Source: Streptomyces sp. NRRL F-4489 (GTDB taxonomy: Bacteria > Actinomycetota > Actinomycetes > Streptomycetales > Streptomycetaceae). From it: DNA of 64,000 nt. A program made the position numbers and the translations under genes. The stretch covers positions 23,249-87,248 of the forward strand of contig NZ_LLZI01000101.1 of assembly GCF_001509485.1 (NCBI RefSeq). The letters run 5' to 3'. The notes under the pieces were generated by a model. The model did no database searches and was not told the origin of the DNA. It saw nothing but the letters and a program-made list of their open reading frames with translations. Shown here piece by piece: positions 1 to 11,323 of the stretch (position 1 is its first letter; each line of letters opens with the position of its first letter).

Positions 1-527
1 CGTGGCCGAAGTGGACCTGGGCGGTGAGGCCGGCGAGAGCATCGGGCCCGTCCGCGCCCACGGGGCCGTGGAACGCGGCGACGGCGGCCACCTGCCCGGG
101 GTGGGCCGAGGCGGTGCGCACCGCCAGGAGGCCGCCTGTGCAGTAGCCGGTCACCGCGACCGGTCCGGCGGCGACCTCGGGCTGGGCGGTGAGGAACGTG
201 AGGTAGGCGTCGGCGTCGCTCAGGACACGTTCGGCGGTGTGCGCCTCGATCAAGGGCATCAACTGGGCCGTCAGCGCCGGCCGGGCCTCTTCTCCGATGT
301 GCTCGGGAAGGCCGATCACCGGTGCCGGGCCGTGCCGGTGGAAGAGGTTCGGAACGAGCACGTACGTGCCCGGCCAGTTCACGGGCCATCTCCCGCAGCA
401 CCGGCCGGATGCCGAAGCCGTCCGGGTACATCAGTACCCCTGGGTGCTGGTCGCCGTGGTCCGGGAAGGGGGCGAAGGCGTCGGCCTGGCCGTCCGCGGT
501 GGGAATCCGAAGCGTCTTGGCGGGCAT
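1..527 (-). pseudogene. Dienelactone hydrolase family gene, frameshifted and cut by window edge
   Basis: Read on the minus strand from the ATG at 527, the product begins MPAKTLRIPTADGQADAF and runs in frame for about 54 residues to around 361-372. The homologous protein then continues in another frame with YVLVPNLFHRHG and, further on, GYCTGG and AAFHGPVG. These are dienelactone hydrolase landmarks, with the Cys of GYCTGG as the catalytic nucleophile of this alpha/beta-hydrolase family. The break falls in the conserved stretch ELAGHG-YYVLVPN and is best explained by a few lost bases. The C-terminal part, including the His of the triad, lies outside the window. A GAGAG sequence just upstream of the ATG would serve as ribosome binding site. 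Either the gene is decaying or the assembly has a small indel here. Confidence 0.75.
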
Positions 528-945
528 GAACTCTCCTGTCGTGGTTGATGTGTGGAGCCTGTGATCAACACGACGGAGGCGGAGCCCGCGCGGCAGCGGC
601 GGATCCTCGACCGAGTAGCGGGCCCGCATCGGCCCGTACGGCGCTCAGAAGGGCACCGGGTCGCCAATCCGTGTGTGGCGCAATGCCGTCCCGGTATTCA
701 TAACCGCACAGCCTGACCCGCCGGGCAGAGGCCGTCGCCGCGCCGGGTTGGGGCTGACCTGGACGGCCGGTCTTCCGCGAAACACAGTCCAGCGGCGGAC
801 GTCGCTGCCGCTGACCTACGGCGTCCGCATACGACAGCTCGACGTACGGGGCCGAACGGCTGGGTTCGCCGAGTGAACGCCTCGATCGGATGAGAGCGGT
901 CAACCCACGTCACGGCATGACCTCGCACCGGCGATGTACTAGAGT
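528..945. other. Gene-poor stretch between the hydrolase remnant and the acnA control region
   Basis: Open frames exist on both strands (for example 565-903 minus and 673-876 plus), but none gives a product I recognise and none has a convincing ribosome binding site. The first ~30 bases should hold the promoter and leader of the minus-strand hydrolase gene. I see no RNA gene here. Confidence 0.4.
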
Positions 946-963
946 TATCTCGACATCGAGATA
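946..963. promoter_or_regulatory. Perfect 8-bp inverted repeat upstream of acnA
   Basis: TATCTCGA-CA-TCGAGATA is a perfect 18-bp palindrome with a 2-bp centre, in an otherwise GC-rich region about 130 bp before the acnA start. Its symmetry and AT-rich ends fit an operator for a dimeric repressor. The regulator cannot be named from the sequence. Confidence 0.6.
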
Positions 964-972
964 TCTGCCGGG

Positions 973-1021
973 AGGCGTACCGGGGTCTCGCTGGTAAGGC
1001 GTACCTAACTTAGGCATACCT
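973..1021. promoter_or_regulatory. Three AGGC(G/A)TACC(T/G) repeats, iron-box-like
   Basis: The decamer AGGCGTACCG (973-982) is followed by AGGCGTACCT (997-1006) and AGGCATACCT (1012-1021). Each resembles part of the DtxR/IdeR/DmdR iron box, whose consensus is built on TTAGG..AGGCTAACCTAA. Iron control of aconitase, an Fe-S enzyme, is known in other actinobacteria, so this is a plausible operator. The match is partial and unproven. Confidence 0.4.
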
Positions 1022-1045
1022 CAGCGGATCGGCAAGGACCTGTGA

Positions 1046-3805
<2,760 letters not shown>

Positions 3806-3827
3806 GCGGCAGGGCACGGGCAACGAC

Positions 3828-3864
3828 CGAGGGCCGCACTCCCGGAAAGGGGGTGCGGCCCTCG
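3828..3864 (+). terminator. Terminator of acnA
   Basis: CGAGGGCCGCAC (3828-3839) pairs perfectly with GTGCGGCCCTCG (3853-3864) around a 13-base loop, starting 22 bases after the acnA stop codon. There is no U-tract, as usual in Streptomyces. Confidence 0.85.
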
Positions 3865-3921
3865 TGGCGTTCCCTGGTCACCGGGGCCCGGCCGACGGTT
3901 GCCGGCCGGGCCCCGGACCGG

Positions 3922-4878
3922 TCAGGAGAACAGCCGGGTGTAGGTGTTCCAGCCGGTGCCGATCTGGACGCGCGCCTTGTACGGGCTCGCGGCGTCGCCG
4001 GTGCCGTAGTAGGCGAAGAGGCGGCCGGAGGTGTCCCGGGCCAGGAAGTCGGTCTTCCCGTCGAGGTTCAGGTCGCCGGTGGAGACCAGGGCGTTGTAGC
4101 CGCCCCAGCCGGTGCCGATCTTCTGGCGGGCCGAGAACGGCGCGGTGCGGTCACCGGTGCCCTTGTAGAGGTACAGGTCACCGGTGGACTTCTCGCGGGC
4201 GATGATGTCGGCCTTGCCGTCGCCCGTCAGGTCGCCCTTGCCGGCGATCTGGTCGTAGATCTGCCAGCCGCCGCCGATCTTGGTGCGGGCGGTGACCTTG
4301 CCGTCGGCGTAGCCGAGGTAGAGCCACAGCACGCCGCTGCGGTCGCGGGCGATGATGTCGTAGGGCTGAGCGCCGCCGAGGTTGCCGGGGGCGAGCACCT
4401 TGTCGTAGATCTGCCAGCCGCCACCGATGGTGGTGGTGTTGGTGTCGTCGCTGTAGGTCAGGCCCCCGCTGGGGTCCCACAGCCAGACCGCGTCGGGGTT
4501 GCCGTCGCCGTCGTTGTCCAGCGACTGCTGGTTGAGCCGGACGTCGCCGAGGTCGTCGATCTTCTCACGGGCGGTCAGGCCGCCGTTGCCGTCCGGCGAG
4601 TAGACGTACGTGCCGTTGGCGGAGTCCACGCCGAAGAGCGGGAAGACCGGGTCCGCCGCGGTGGGGTTCGCGGTGGTGCCGGTGGTGGCGCCGGTGATGG
4701 CCTGGGGGGCCTTGGCCGGGGCCTTGGGGGCCGCCTGGACGGCGTTCCGGGCGGCCGCGCCCGGGGAGTTTGCCGCGACGGCCGTGCCGGCGGCCGTGCC
4801 GGCGAGCGCGACGGCGATGGCCGCGGTGGCGAGGCGGGACAGGGCGCGTCCGCGCGTGCGGCCGGAGAGTATTGCCAC
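3922..4878 (-). CDS. Secreted FG-GAP/VCBS repeat protein
   Basis: A 318-residue exported protein. The N-terminus (MAILSGRTRGRALSRLATAAIAVALAG...) is a Sec signal peptide with likely cleavage after AVA near residue 35, followed by an Ala/Pro/Thr-rich linker. From about residue 85 it has four to five repeats of the FG-GAP/VCBS beta-propeller type with calcium-binding-like loops (DNDGDGNPD, GDLTGDGKAD, GDLNLDGKTD), each followed by an aromatic strand such as LFAYYGTGD and the phrase IGGGWQIYD. Such proteins are common in Streptomyces secretomes; specific ligands are mostly unknown. The GTG start at 4878 has GGAG nine bases upstream. It runs in the same direction as the GH92 gene but lies beyond that gene's terminator, so it is a separate unit. 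Confidence 0.85.
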   Translation of the reverse strand: MAILSGRTRGRALSRLATAAIAVALAGTAAGTAVAANSPGAAARNAVQAAPKAPAKAPQAITGATTGTTANPTAADPVFPLFGVDSANGTYVYSPDGNGGLTAREKIDDLGDVRLNQQSLDNDGDGNPDAVWLWDPSGGLTYSDDTNTTTIGGGWQIYDKVLAPGNLGGAQPYDIIARDRSGVLWLYLGYADGKVTARTKIGGGWQIYDQIAGKGDLTGDGKADIIAREKSTGDLYLYKGTGDRTAPFSARQKIGTGWGGYNALVSTGDLNLDGKTDFLARDTSGRLFAYYGTGDAASPYKARVQIGTGWNTYTRLFS

Positions 4879-4920
4879 GTAGTTCTCCGTGTGGGTATCG
4901 GGATGGGTCCGGGAGCGCGA

Positions 4921-4946
4921 CGGCGCGCCCCCAAGGGGGCGCGCCG
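4921..4946 (-). terminator. Terminator of the GH92 gene
   Basis: CGGCGCGCCCCC (4921-4932) and GGGGGCGCGCCG (4935-4946) form a perfect 12-bp stem separated by two bases. It lies 14 bases past the stop of the minus-strand GH92 gene and just before the start of the FG-GAP gene. Confidence 0.8.
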
Positions 4947-4960
4947 CGATGCTCCGGAGG

Positions 4961-7900
4961 TCAGGATCTTTTCACGGCCTTTTCACCTGTCAATACGTTT
5001 GGCGGAGCGGCCAGAAGCTCGACTTCGGCCAGTACAACCTTTTGCCGCGAGACCAATCGGTAATGGCGGAACGAACCCGGCGAACGGATCGAGAAGACCC
5101 GCGTCTGGCGGTCCCAGGCGAAGGACTGGCCCGTCCTTCTGTCCAGCTCCGTCCAGCTTGTTCCGTCCTGTGATCCTTCCAACACCCAGCCGTCCGGCGC
5201 CCGCGAGCGGTCCGCCGAGGTGAGCGTGTACCGCACCGCCCGGACCGGCCCGGCCACCGGCAGCTCCACCGACGCGAACTCCGCGGCGGTGGCCGAGGAG
5301 TCGTCGAAGAGCGGGCCGGCCGGCGTGGTGGCGTCCTGAGGCGGCGCCGGCACCCGGTCGTCCCGGGCGATGGAGGACGGCGCGGCGTCCGGCCCGGTGC
5401 CCCAGGCGGACGGGCGCGGCCCCATGGCGAACTCCAGCGTCCCGCCGCGGGACAGCAGCGCGTGCGGCAGCGCGGTCGAGTTCCACGGCTTCCCGTTCAC
5501 CCGCAGGCCCTGGACGTAGACGTTCCGGGCGCTGTTGCGCGGTGCGCTGATCACCAGGTCGCGGCCGTTCTCCAGATGGACGGTGGCCCGGGTGAACAGC
5601 GGGGAGCCCACCGCGTACTCGCCCTGCCCCATCACCAGCGGATAGAAGCCCAGGGCGCTGAAGACGTACCACGCGGACATCTCGCCGTTGTCCTCGTCGC
5701 CCGGATACCCCTGCCCGATCTCGCTGCCCAGATAGAGCCGGGACAGCACCTCGCGCACCTTGGCCTGCGTCGCGTACGGCCGCCCGGCCGCGTCGTAGAG
5801 GTAGGCGATGTGGTGCGCGGGCTGGTTGCTGTGCCCGTACATCCCCATCCGCACATCGCGCGCCTCGGTCATCTCGTGGATGACCTGGCCGTACGAGCCG
5901 GCGAACCGCTGCTCCGCGGTCTCCGGCGTGCCGAAGTAGGCGTCCAGCTTCTTCGCCAGGCCGGCCCGGCCGCCGTAGAGGGCGGCCAGTCCGCGGGTGT
6001 CCTGCGGGGCGGCGAAGGCGAACGTCCAGGCGTTGGTCTCGGTGTAGTCGTGGCCCCAGACCCGGGGGTCGAAGCGGTCCGGGGGCAGCCGCCAGGCGCC
6101 GTTCGCGTCCCGGCCCTGGAAGAAGCCCACGCGGGTGTCGAAGAGCCGGACGTAGTTCTGCGCCCGGTCCAGGAAGTATTCCGACTCCTCCTTGTAGCGC
6201 GGGTTGTGCGTCCGCGCGTAGAGGGCCTGTCCCATCCGGGCGATGCCGAAGTCGTTGAGATAGCCCTCCAGCGCCCAGGACGCGCCCTCGCGGGTGTCGG
6301 TGGAGGCGTAGCCGAGGAACGGCGCGGTGGTCATGCCCTTGCGGCCCACTCCGGGAGACGGCGGGGCGACGGTGGCGTTCTTCACGGCCGCCTCGTACGC
6401 CGCCGCCGCGTCGAACCGCACGCCCTTGACGTAGGCGTCGGCGAACGCGATATCGGAGCTGGTGCCGGTCATCAGGTCCGCGTAGCCGGGCGAGGACCAG
6501 CGGGAGATCCAGCCGCCGTCCTTGTACTGCTGGACGAACCCGTCCGCCATCCGCCCGGCCCGCCCCGGGGTGAGCAGGGAGTAGGCGGGCCAGGTGGTGC
6601 GGTAGGTGTCCCAGAAGCCGTTGTTGACGTACACCGCGCCGTCCACGATCCTCGCGCCGGTGTGCGTGGGGGTGTCCGGGCCGGCCGGCGGGGAGAACGG
6701 ACTGGCGTAGCGGACGCGCGAACCGACCTGCTCCGAACCGGAGTTGGGGTAGAGGTAGAGCCGGTAGAGGCTGGAGTAGAGGGTGGTCAGCTGGTCGCGG
6801 GTGGCCCCCCGCACCTCGATCCGGCCCAGGAGGGCGTCCCACTGCGCGCGGGCCCGGGCGGCGGCGGTGGCGAAGGACGTGCCGCGCGGGATCTCCCGGG
6901 CGAGGTTGGCCTTGGCCTGCTCCACGCCGATCAGCGAGGTGGCCAGCCGCAGCGTCACCGTGCGGTCCGCGCCCGGCCGCAGCTTCAGATAGCCGGTGAC
7001 GTGCGGGCCGCCGCCCCCGGCGAGCCGCCCGCTCGCGGTGACCGGCGCGTCCACCTCGCCGTAGACGAACAGCCGGGTGGCGCCGGCCGACAGCCCGCTG
7101 CGGACGTCGGAGTAGCCGGTGACCACCCCGCGCTCCGGGTCCAGGGTGAGGCCGCCCTTGTCGTTGACGTTGTCGAAGAGGAGGTTGGCGGCGGCGCCGG
7201 GGAAGGTGAAGCGCAGCAGCGCGGCGTGGTCGGCGGGCGCGATCTCGGCCCGCAGGCCGTTGTCGAAGGTGACGCCGTAGCGGTACGGCCGCGCGGACTC
7301 GTTCTCGTGGTGGAACGGCAGCGCCCGGCCGGTCCGCGAGGCGTCCGGGGTGCCGGCCGCCACCGACGGCATCACCTGGAAGGTCTGCCGGTCGCCCATC
7401 CACGGGCTCGGCTCGTGGCTGGCGCCGAACGCCTGGAGGGTGGGGAGGTTGTCGGCGTTGTTGCGGCGGGCGTACTCGTACAGCCAGTCGGTGGAGCCGG
7501 CGTTCGTGACCGGCGTCCAGAAGGTGAAGCCGTTGGGGACGGCGGTGGCGGGGAAGGTGTTGCCGCGCGAGAAGCCGCCGCTGGAGAGCGTGCCGCGGGT
7601 GGTGACGGCGTAGTCGGAGAGGTGTGCGAGGGGTTTCTCCGGGGCGCGCGGGCCGATCGCGAGGTCGTCGAGCCAGCCGCGGAAGGCGGGGGCGGTGCGC
7701 GGCGCCCGGGGCGCGTCGTAGCCGAGCAGGATCCGGGCGATGGTCTTGCCGGCGGCGACCGCGCCGATCCGGGACTCCCGGGCGTTCCACTGGTTGGCGT
7801 AGAACGTCTTGGCAGCGGCCTGGCCCTGCGGGGTCAGCGGGGCGCCGTTCTGATCCGTTGCGCCCAGGTCGCTCAGATACGTCCCGTCCGTGAAGGCCAG

Positions 7901-8419
7901 GTCCACCGCGATATGGGTCGCCGGGTAGTCCAGGTCGGTCTCGGCCAGCTCCGGGAAGACCTTGTACGCGAGCGTGGTCGCCGGGGTGACGGGGATGCGC
8001 ACCGCGAAGAGCTTGTTGTACGCGTACGCCCGGCCGGCCGCGGTGTGGGTGCCGGCGTAGCGCAGCGCGTGGGTGCCGGTGAAGCCGGCGTGCGGTTTCG
8101 CGGTGGGGGAGGAGTCCGGGCCGCTGCCGGGCGCGGTGCTCATACCGGGCGCGGCCGGGGTGGTCGCGGGGGTCACGCCGGAGGTGCGGGGGCGGCCGTC
8201 CGGGCCGGTCTCGGCGGTGTCGGTCCAGTCCGGCGCGGGCTGGCCGGCCTCGAAGGAGGTGTGGAAGCCGATCGCGCCGGCCGGGGGCGGCGGTGGGGCG
8301 GCGCGGGCGGCGCCGGGAGCGGTGAGGACGAGCAGGGCGGCCGCCACGAGAGCGGCGGCGGGGCGGGCGATCCTGTGCCGTGGACGGTGCCGGTGTGGGT
8401 GCCGGGGTCTGTGCCGCAC
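4961..8419 (-). CDS. Secreted GH92-family alpha-mannosidase
   Basis: A 1152-residue secreted glycosidase. A basic His/Arg-rich N-terminus and a hydrophobic segment ending near residue 40 (AARA) form the signal peptide. The GH92 core follows: a beta-sandwich domain, then the (alpha/alpha)6 barrel with GFWDTYRTTWPAYSLL, DGGWISRWSSPGYAD, MTGTSSDIAFADAY and, near residues 906-920, GDEDNGEMSAWYVFSALGF, which is the family's most conserved stretch and carries acidic catalytic residues. About 130 C-terminal residues (LTSADRSRAPDGWVLEGSQDG) look like an F5/8 type C (discoidin) carbohydrate-binding module. GH92 enzymes are calcium-dependent exo-mannosidases trimming alpha-mannans and N-glycans. GTG 8419 is the only plausible start. 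A palindromic operator lies 20 bases upstream. Confidence 0.92.
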   Translation of the reverse strand: MRHRPRHPHRHRPRHRIARPAAALVAAALLVLTAPGAARAAPPPPPAGAIGFHTSFEAGQPAPDWTDTAETGPDGRPRTSGVTPATTPAAPGMSTAPGSGPDSSPTAKPHAGFTGTHALRYAGTHTAAGRAYAYNKLFAVRIPVTPATTLAYKVFPELAETDLDYPATHIAVDLAFTDGTYLSDLGATDQNGAPLTPQGQAAAKTFYANQWNARESRIGAVAAGKTIARILLGYDAPRAPRTAPAFRGWLDDLAIGPRAPEKPLAHLSDYAVTTRGTLSSGGFSRGNTFPATAVPNGFTFWTPVTNAGSTDWLYEYARRNNADNLPTLQAFGASHEPSPWMGDRQTFQVMPSVAAGTPDASRTGRALPFHHENESARPYRYGVTFDNGLRAEIAPADHAALLRFTFPGAAANLLFDNVNDKGGLTLDPERGVVTGYSDVRSGLSAGATRLFVYGEVDAPVTASGRLAGGGGPHVTGYLKLRPGADRTVTLRLATSLIGVEQAKANLAREIPRGTSFATAAARARAQWDALLGRIEVRGATRDQLTTLYSSLYRLYLYPNSGSEQVGSRVRYASPFSPPAGPDTPTHTGARIVDGAVYVNNGFWDTYRTTWPAYSLLTPGRAGRMADGFVQQYKDGGWISRWSSPGYADLMTGTSSDIAFADAYVKGVRFDAAAAYEAAVKNATVAPPSPGVGRKGMTTAPFLGYASTDTREGASWALEGYLNDFGIARMGQALYARTHNPRYKEESEYFLDRAQNYVRLFDTRVGFFQGRDANGAWRLPPDRFDPRVWGHDYTETNAWTFAFAAPQDTRGLAALYGGRAGLAKKLDAYFGTPETAEQRFAGSYGQVIHEMTEARDVRMGMYGHSNQPAHHIAYLYDAAGRPYATQAKVREVLSRLYLGSEIGQGYPGDEDNGEMSAWYVFSALGFYPLVMGQGEYAVGSPLFTRATVHLENGRDLVISAPRNSARNVYVQGLRVNGKPWNSTALPHALLSRGGTLEFAMGPRPSAWGTGPDAAPSSIARDDRVPAPPQDATTPAGPLFDDSSATAAEFASVELPVAGPVRAVRYTLTSADRSRAPDGWVLEGSQDGTSWTELDRRTGQSFAWDRQTRVFSIRSPGSFRHYRLVSRQKVVLAEVELLAAPPNVLTGEKAVKRS

Positions 8420-8439
8420 GCGGGCCCTCTCAACGGGGT

Positions 8440-8453
8440 TGACATCGTTGTCA
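8440..8453. promoter_or_regulatory. Candidate LacI-type operator for the GH92 gene
   Basis: TGACATCGTTGTCA has 5-bp inverted arms (TGACA/TGTCA) around a CG-containing centre, the pattern typical of LacI-family operators controlling glycosidases. It lies 20 bp before the minus-strand GTG start, where repressor binding would block transcription. The regulator is not in the window. Confidence 0.6.
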
Positions 8454-8890
8454 GTTGCGTCGTGCAGAGATAAGTAAGGGGCGCGGCGGGGTGTGTGTCA
8501 AGGGTGCGGAGGGGGGCGGGGGCGGCCGTGTCGCGCGGGCCGGGGCGGGGGCCGCGCTCCGGCCCGTACTCCGCCCGCGCTCCGCCCGCGCTCCGGGAAC
8601 AGGCCGTACGCCGCGCATACCGCCGAGGTCTCAACTAGGGAAAGACTCCCGCCCAACCCGGTACCCGATCTTGCCCGTTCGGCCGGAAGTGGACTATACC
8701 TGTCGGCGACCGAAACCGGCCGCCGAGCGCCTTGGCCGGAATCCGGGGGGAAAGCACGGCGGAAACGGAATTCTCCGCCTTTCCCTGGCTCGCCCGGTGC
8801 ACATCCCGTACAACTCAGCTTCATCTGACCCGCGGTGCCGGGGTGGCTCCGGTACACCGCCTGAGTCCTGAAGAAGGCGAGGACTTGAGC
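8454..8890. other. Divergent intergenic region between GH92 and the NgcE-like gene
   Basis: About 440 bp without a supported gene. It must hold the minus-strand GH92 promoter and the plus-strand promoter and leader of the ABC transporter operon. The only element I can point to is a DasR-like 16-mer at 8688-8703. A G-rich run (8505-8560) is compositional. In-frame extensions of the downstream ORF into this region have no ribosome binding site. Confidence 0.5.
8688..8703. promoter_or_regulatory. Possible DasR-responsive element (dre)
   Basis: AGTGGACTATACCTGT matches the dre consensus AGTGGTCTAGACCACT at 12 of 16 positions and lies 188 bp before the start of the NgcE-like binding protein. DasR is the GntR regulator that represses GlcNAc and chitobiose uptake genes in Streptomyces, so the location makes sense. 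The right half-site is poor. Confidence 0.4.
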
Positions 8891-10327
8891 ATGGGATCCA
8901 CCTCTGACGTAGGCCGCCGCGATCTGGTCAAGCGGGCGGCGGCCCTGGGAATTCTCTCCGTACCGGCCATCGGCGCCCTGACGTCCTGCGCCACCGGCGG
9001 CGGTGGCGGCGGCGACGACTCCGGCGCGAAGAACAAGGGCGCGACCTCGGCACAGAATCCGCTCGGGGTGAAGAAGGGCGTGCCGATGGAGGCGTTCATC
9101 TTCAAGGGCGGCCTGGGCGACGACTACGCCAAGGACGCCGAGGCCGACTACAACAGAACCTACGGCACCACCGTCCGGCACACCGGCACCCAGCAGATCG
9201 GCCCGAAACTCCAGCCGCGCTTCGCCGGCGGCAATCCGCCCGATCTGATCGACAACTCCGGCGCCGACCACCTGGACATGAACAAGCTGTCCGCACAGGG
9301 GCAGTTGCAGGACCTCACCGCGCTGCTCGACGCGCCCTCGCTGGACGACCCGAAGAAGAAGGTCCGGGACACCCTCTATCCCAGCACCATCGAAAAGGGC
9401 AAGCACAAGGACGCGTTCGACGTCTTCTACTACGCCTTCACCGTCTACGGTACGTGGTATTCCACCAAGCTCCTGAAGGACCGGGGCTGGACGTATCCCA
9501 CCTCCTTCGACGAGATGCTGGCGCTCTGCGCGGAGATCAAGAAGGCCGGCCTCGCGCCCTGGACGTACCCCGGGAAATACCCGTACTACGTCCACTTCAA
9601 CATCTTCGCGCAGATCGCCAAGATCGGCGGTCTGGACAAGTGGATCGCCATCGACAACCTCGAACCGAACGCCTGGACCTCCAACGACGCGGTCAAGCAG
9701 GTCATCGGCCACTACGAGGAACTGGCCGCCAAGGGGTATTTCCTGGAGGGCAGCCAGGGCCTGACGCACATTCAGTCGCAGACCGCCTGGACCCGCGGCA
9801 AGGCGGTCTTCATCCCCAACGGCTCCTGGGTGGAGAACGAGGCCGCGCCCACCACCCCGGCCGACTTCGGCATGGCGGTCGGCGCGCTCCTCGACGGCGG
9901 CAGCGGCGACCGGATGCCGCACGGCACCCTGCGCGCCGAGCCCAGCGAGCCGTTCATCGTCGCCAAGGGCGGCAAGAACCCGGTCGGCGCGATGGAACTC
10001 CTGCGCATTCTGGTCTCCCGGAAGCACGCGCAGAATTTCGCCACCAAGGTCAAGTCGCTCACCGCCGTCCAGGGCGCGACCGACGGAATGCGGCTCTCAC
10101 CGGGGCTCGCGTCCGCCGCCCAGGCCGTCAAGGCCGGCGGGAAGAACCTCCTGATGATCCAGCTCCAGGAGTGGTATCCGAAGCTGACCGACGAAAAGCT
10201 CGGCGGCCTCACCAGCCAGCTGCTCACCGGTGAACTGAAGGCCGCCGACTGGATCAAGAAGGCCCAGCAATACGCGGACGAGGTCGCCAAGGACGATTCG
10301 GTCACCAAGTTCCACCGCGCTTCCTGA
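8891..10327 (+). CDS. ngcE: NgcE-like substrate-binding lipoprotein of amino-sugar ABC transporter
   Basis: Extracytoplasmic binding protein of 478 residues that should deliver an amino sugar (GlcNAc and/or chitobiose) to the two permeases downstream. The N-terminus has a twin-arginine motif (RRDLVKR, Arg9-Arg10), a hydrophobic segment and a lipobox LTSC with Cys33, so it is a Tat-exported, lipid-anchored protein. A Gly/Asp linker follows, then the solute-binding fold of family 1 (PKLQPRFAGGNPPDLIDNSG; FIPNGSWVENE). I choose ATG 8891 because GAAGGCGAGG lies just upstream and the signal peptide begins there. The order binding protein, two permeases, ROK regulator and xylFGH matches the S. coelicolor locus known as ngcEFG-rok7B7-xylFGH. 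No ATPase is encoded, as is usual for transporters that share MsiK. Confidence 0.88.
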   Translation: MGSTSDVGRRDLVKRAAALGILSVPAIGALTSCATGGGGGGDDSGAKNKGATSAQNPLGVKKGVPMEAFIFKGGLGDDYAKDAEADYNRTYGTTVRHTGTQQIGPKLQPRFAGGNPPDLIDNSGADHLDMNKLSAQGQLQDLTALLDAPSLDDPKKKVRDTLYPSTIEKGKHKDAFDVFYYAFTVYGTWYSTKLLKDRGWTYPTSFDEMLALCAEIKKAGLAPWTYPGKYPYYVHFNIFAQIAKIGGLDKWIAIDNLEPNAWTSNDAVKQVIGHYEELAAKGYFLEGSQGLTHIQSQTAWTRGKAVFIPNGSWVENEAAPTTPADFGMAVGALLDGGSGDRMPHGTLRAEPSEPFIVAKGGKNPVGAMELLRILVSRKHAQNFATKVKSLTAVQGATDGMRLSPGLASAAQAVKAGGKNLLMIQLQEWYPKLTDEKLGGLTSQLLTGELKAADWIKKAQQYADEVAKDDSVTKFHRAS

Positions 10328-10388
10328 CCGGATTCCCGGCCGGGATTCCGGCCATGTGCCACCGCTGACGAGGGAGGGCCGGGGAGCG

Positions 10389-11312
10389 ATGCGCCACGGC
10401 AAGTACCGATTCATCGTGGGGTTCCTGGCCCTGCCTCTGCTGATCTACGGGATCTTCGTGATCTCGCCGTTCGTCCAGGCGTTCCAGATATCCACCACGG
10501 AATGGAGCGGCCTGCGCGGCACCGCCAAGAGCGTCGGGCTGGCCAACTACACCAAACTCCTGCACAGCGACGAATTCTGGAACGCGCTCGGCCACAACAT
10601 CGTGATGCTGGTGGCGGTGCCGATCGCCACGCTGGCGCTCGGCCTCTTCTTCGCCTTCATGCTGAACGTCGGCGGCCGGGCCCGGCGCGGCGCGGTCGTC
10701 ACCGGCGTCCGCGGCGCGGCGTTCTACAAATTCGTCTATTTCTTCCCGCAGGTCATCTCGATCACCATCATCTCGGTGATCTGGTTCAACATCTACAATC
10801 CCGATCCGCACGACGGCATGCTCAACTCGCTGCTCGGCGCGGTCGGTCTGCATTCCTTCCAGAGCGCCTGGCTGGGGGAGGGGAGCCTGGCGCTGGTCTG
10901 CATCATGGTGGTGATGGTGTGGGCCAATGTCGGCTTCTACGTGGTGCTGTTCTCCGCCGCCATGGCCTCCATACCCCGGGAGATCTACGAGGCCGCGCTG
11001 CTGGACGGCGCCGGCCGCTCGCACACCTTCTTCCGGATCACCCTGCCGCTGCTGTGGGACACCGTGCAGACGGGCTGGGTCTACATGGGAATCATCGCGA
11101 TGGACGCCTTCGCGCTGGTGCAGATCATGTCGGTCAACATGGGCGGTCCGGACGGCGCGACCGACGTCGTCCCGCTCCGCCTCTACCTCACCGCCTTCCG
11201 CGACAGCCAGTTCGGCTACGCGGCCGCGATGGGCGTGGCGATGCTCGTCGTCACGCTGCTGTTCGCCGTCCTCACGATGCGCTTCGCGCGCCGTGAGCGG
11301 ATCGAGTTCTAG
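10389..11312 (+). CDS. ngcF: NgcF-like sugar ABC transporter permease
   Basis: A 307-residue inner-membrane permease of the MalF/binding-protein-dependent type with about six transmembrane segments. The EAA loop that contacts the ATPase is seen as EIYEAALLDGAGRSHTFFRITLPL at roughly residues 198-221. It pairs with the next gene to form the translocation pore for the sugar bound by the NgcE-like lipoprotein. ATG 10389 is preceded by GGGGAG at 10381-10386. A longer in-frame start at 10356 is possible but has no better ribosome binding site. It lies 61 bp after the binding-protein gene and 11 bp before the second permease, which indicates one operon. Confidence 0.88.
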   Translation: MRHGKYRFIVGFLALPLLIYGIFVISPFVQAFQISTTEWSGLRGTAKSVGLANYTKLLHSDEFWNALGHNIVMLVAVPIATLALGLFFAFMLNVGGRARRGAVVTGVRGAAFYKFVYFFPQVISITIISVIWFNIYNPDPHDGMLNSLLGAVGLHSFQSAWLGEGSLALVCIMVVMVWANVGFYVVLFSAAMASIPREIYEAALLDGAGRSHTFFRITLPLLWDTVQTGWVYMGIIAMDAFALVQIMSVNMGGPDGATDVVPLRLYLTAFRDSQFGYAAAMGVAMLVVTLLFAVLTMRFARRERIEF

Positions 11313-11323
11313 GGGCTGGGCGC

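Noticed and set aside
565..928. Overlapping minus-strand frames before acnA
   Set aside because: No ribosome binding site, no family resemblance and an Arg/Ala-rich composition typical of non-coding GC-rich DNA.
5462..8473. A 1003-codon plus-strand frame opposite the GH92 gene
   Set aside because: Same antisense effect of high GC third positions; the GH92 reading gives a full, motif-complete enzyme.
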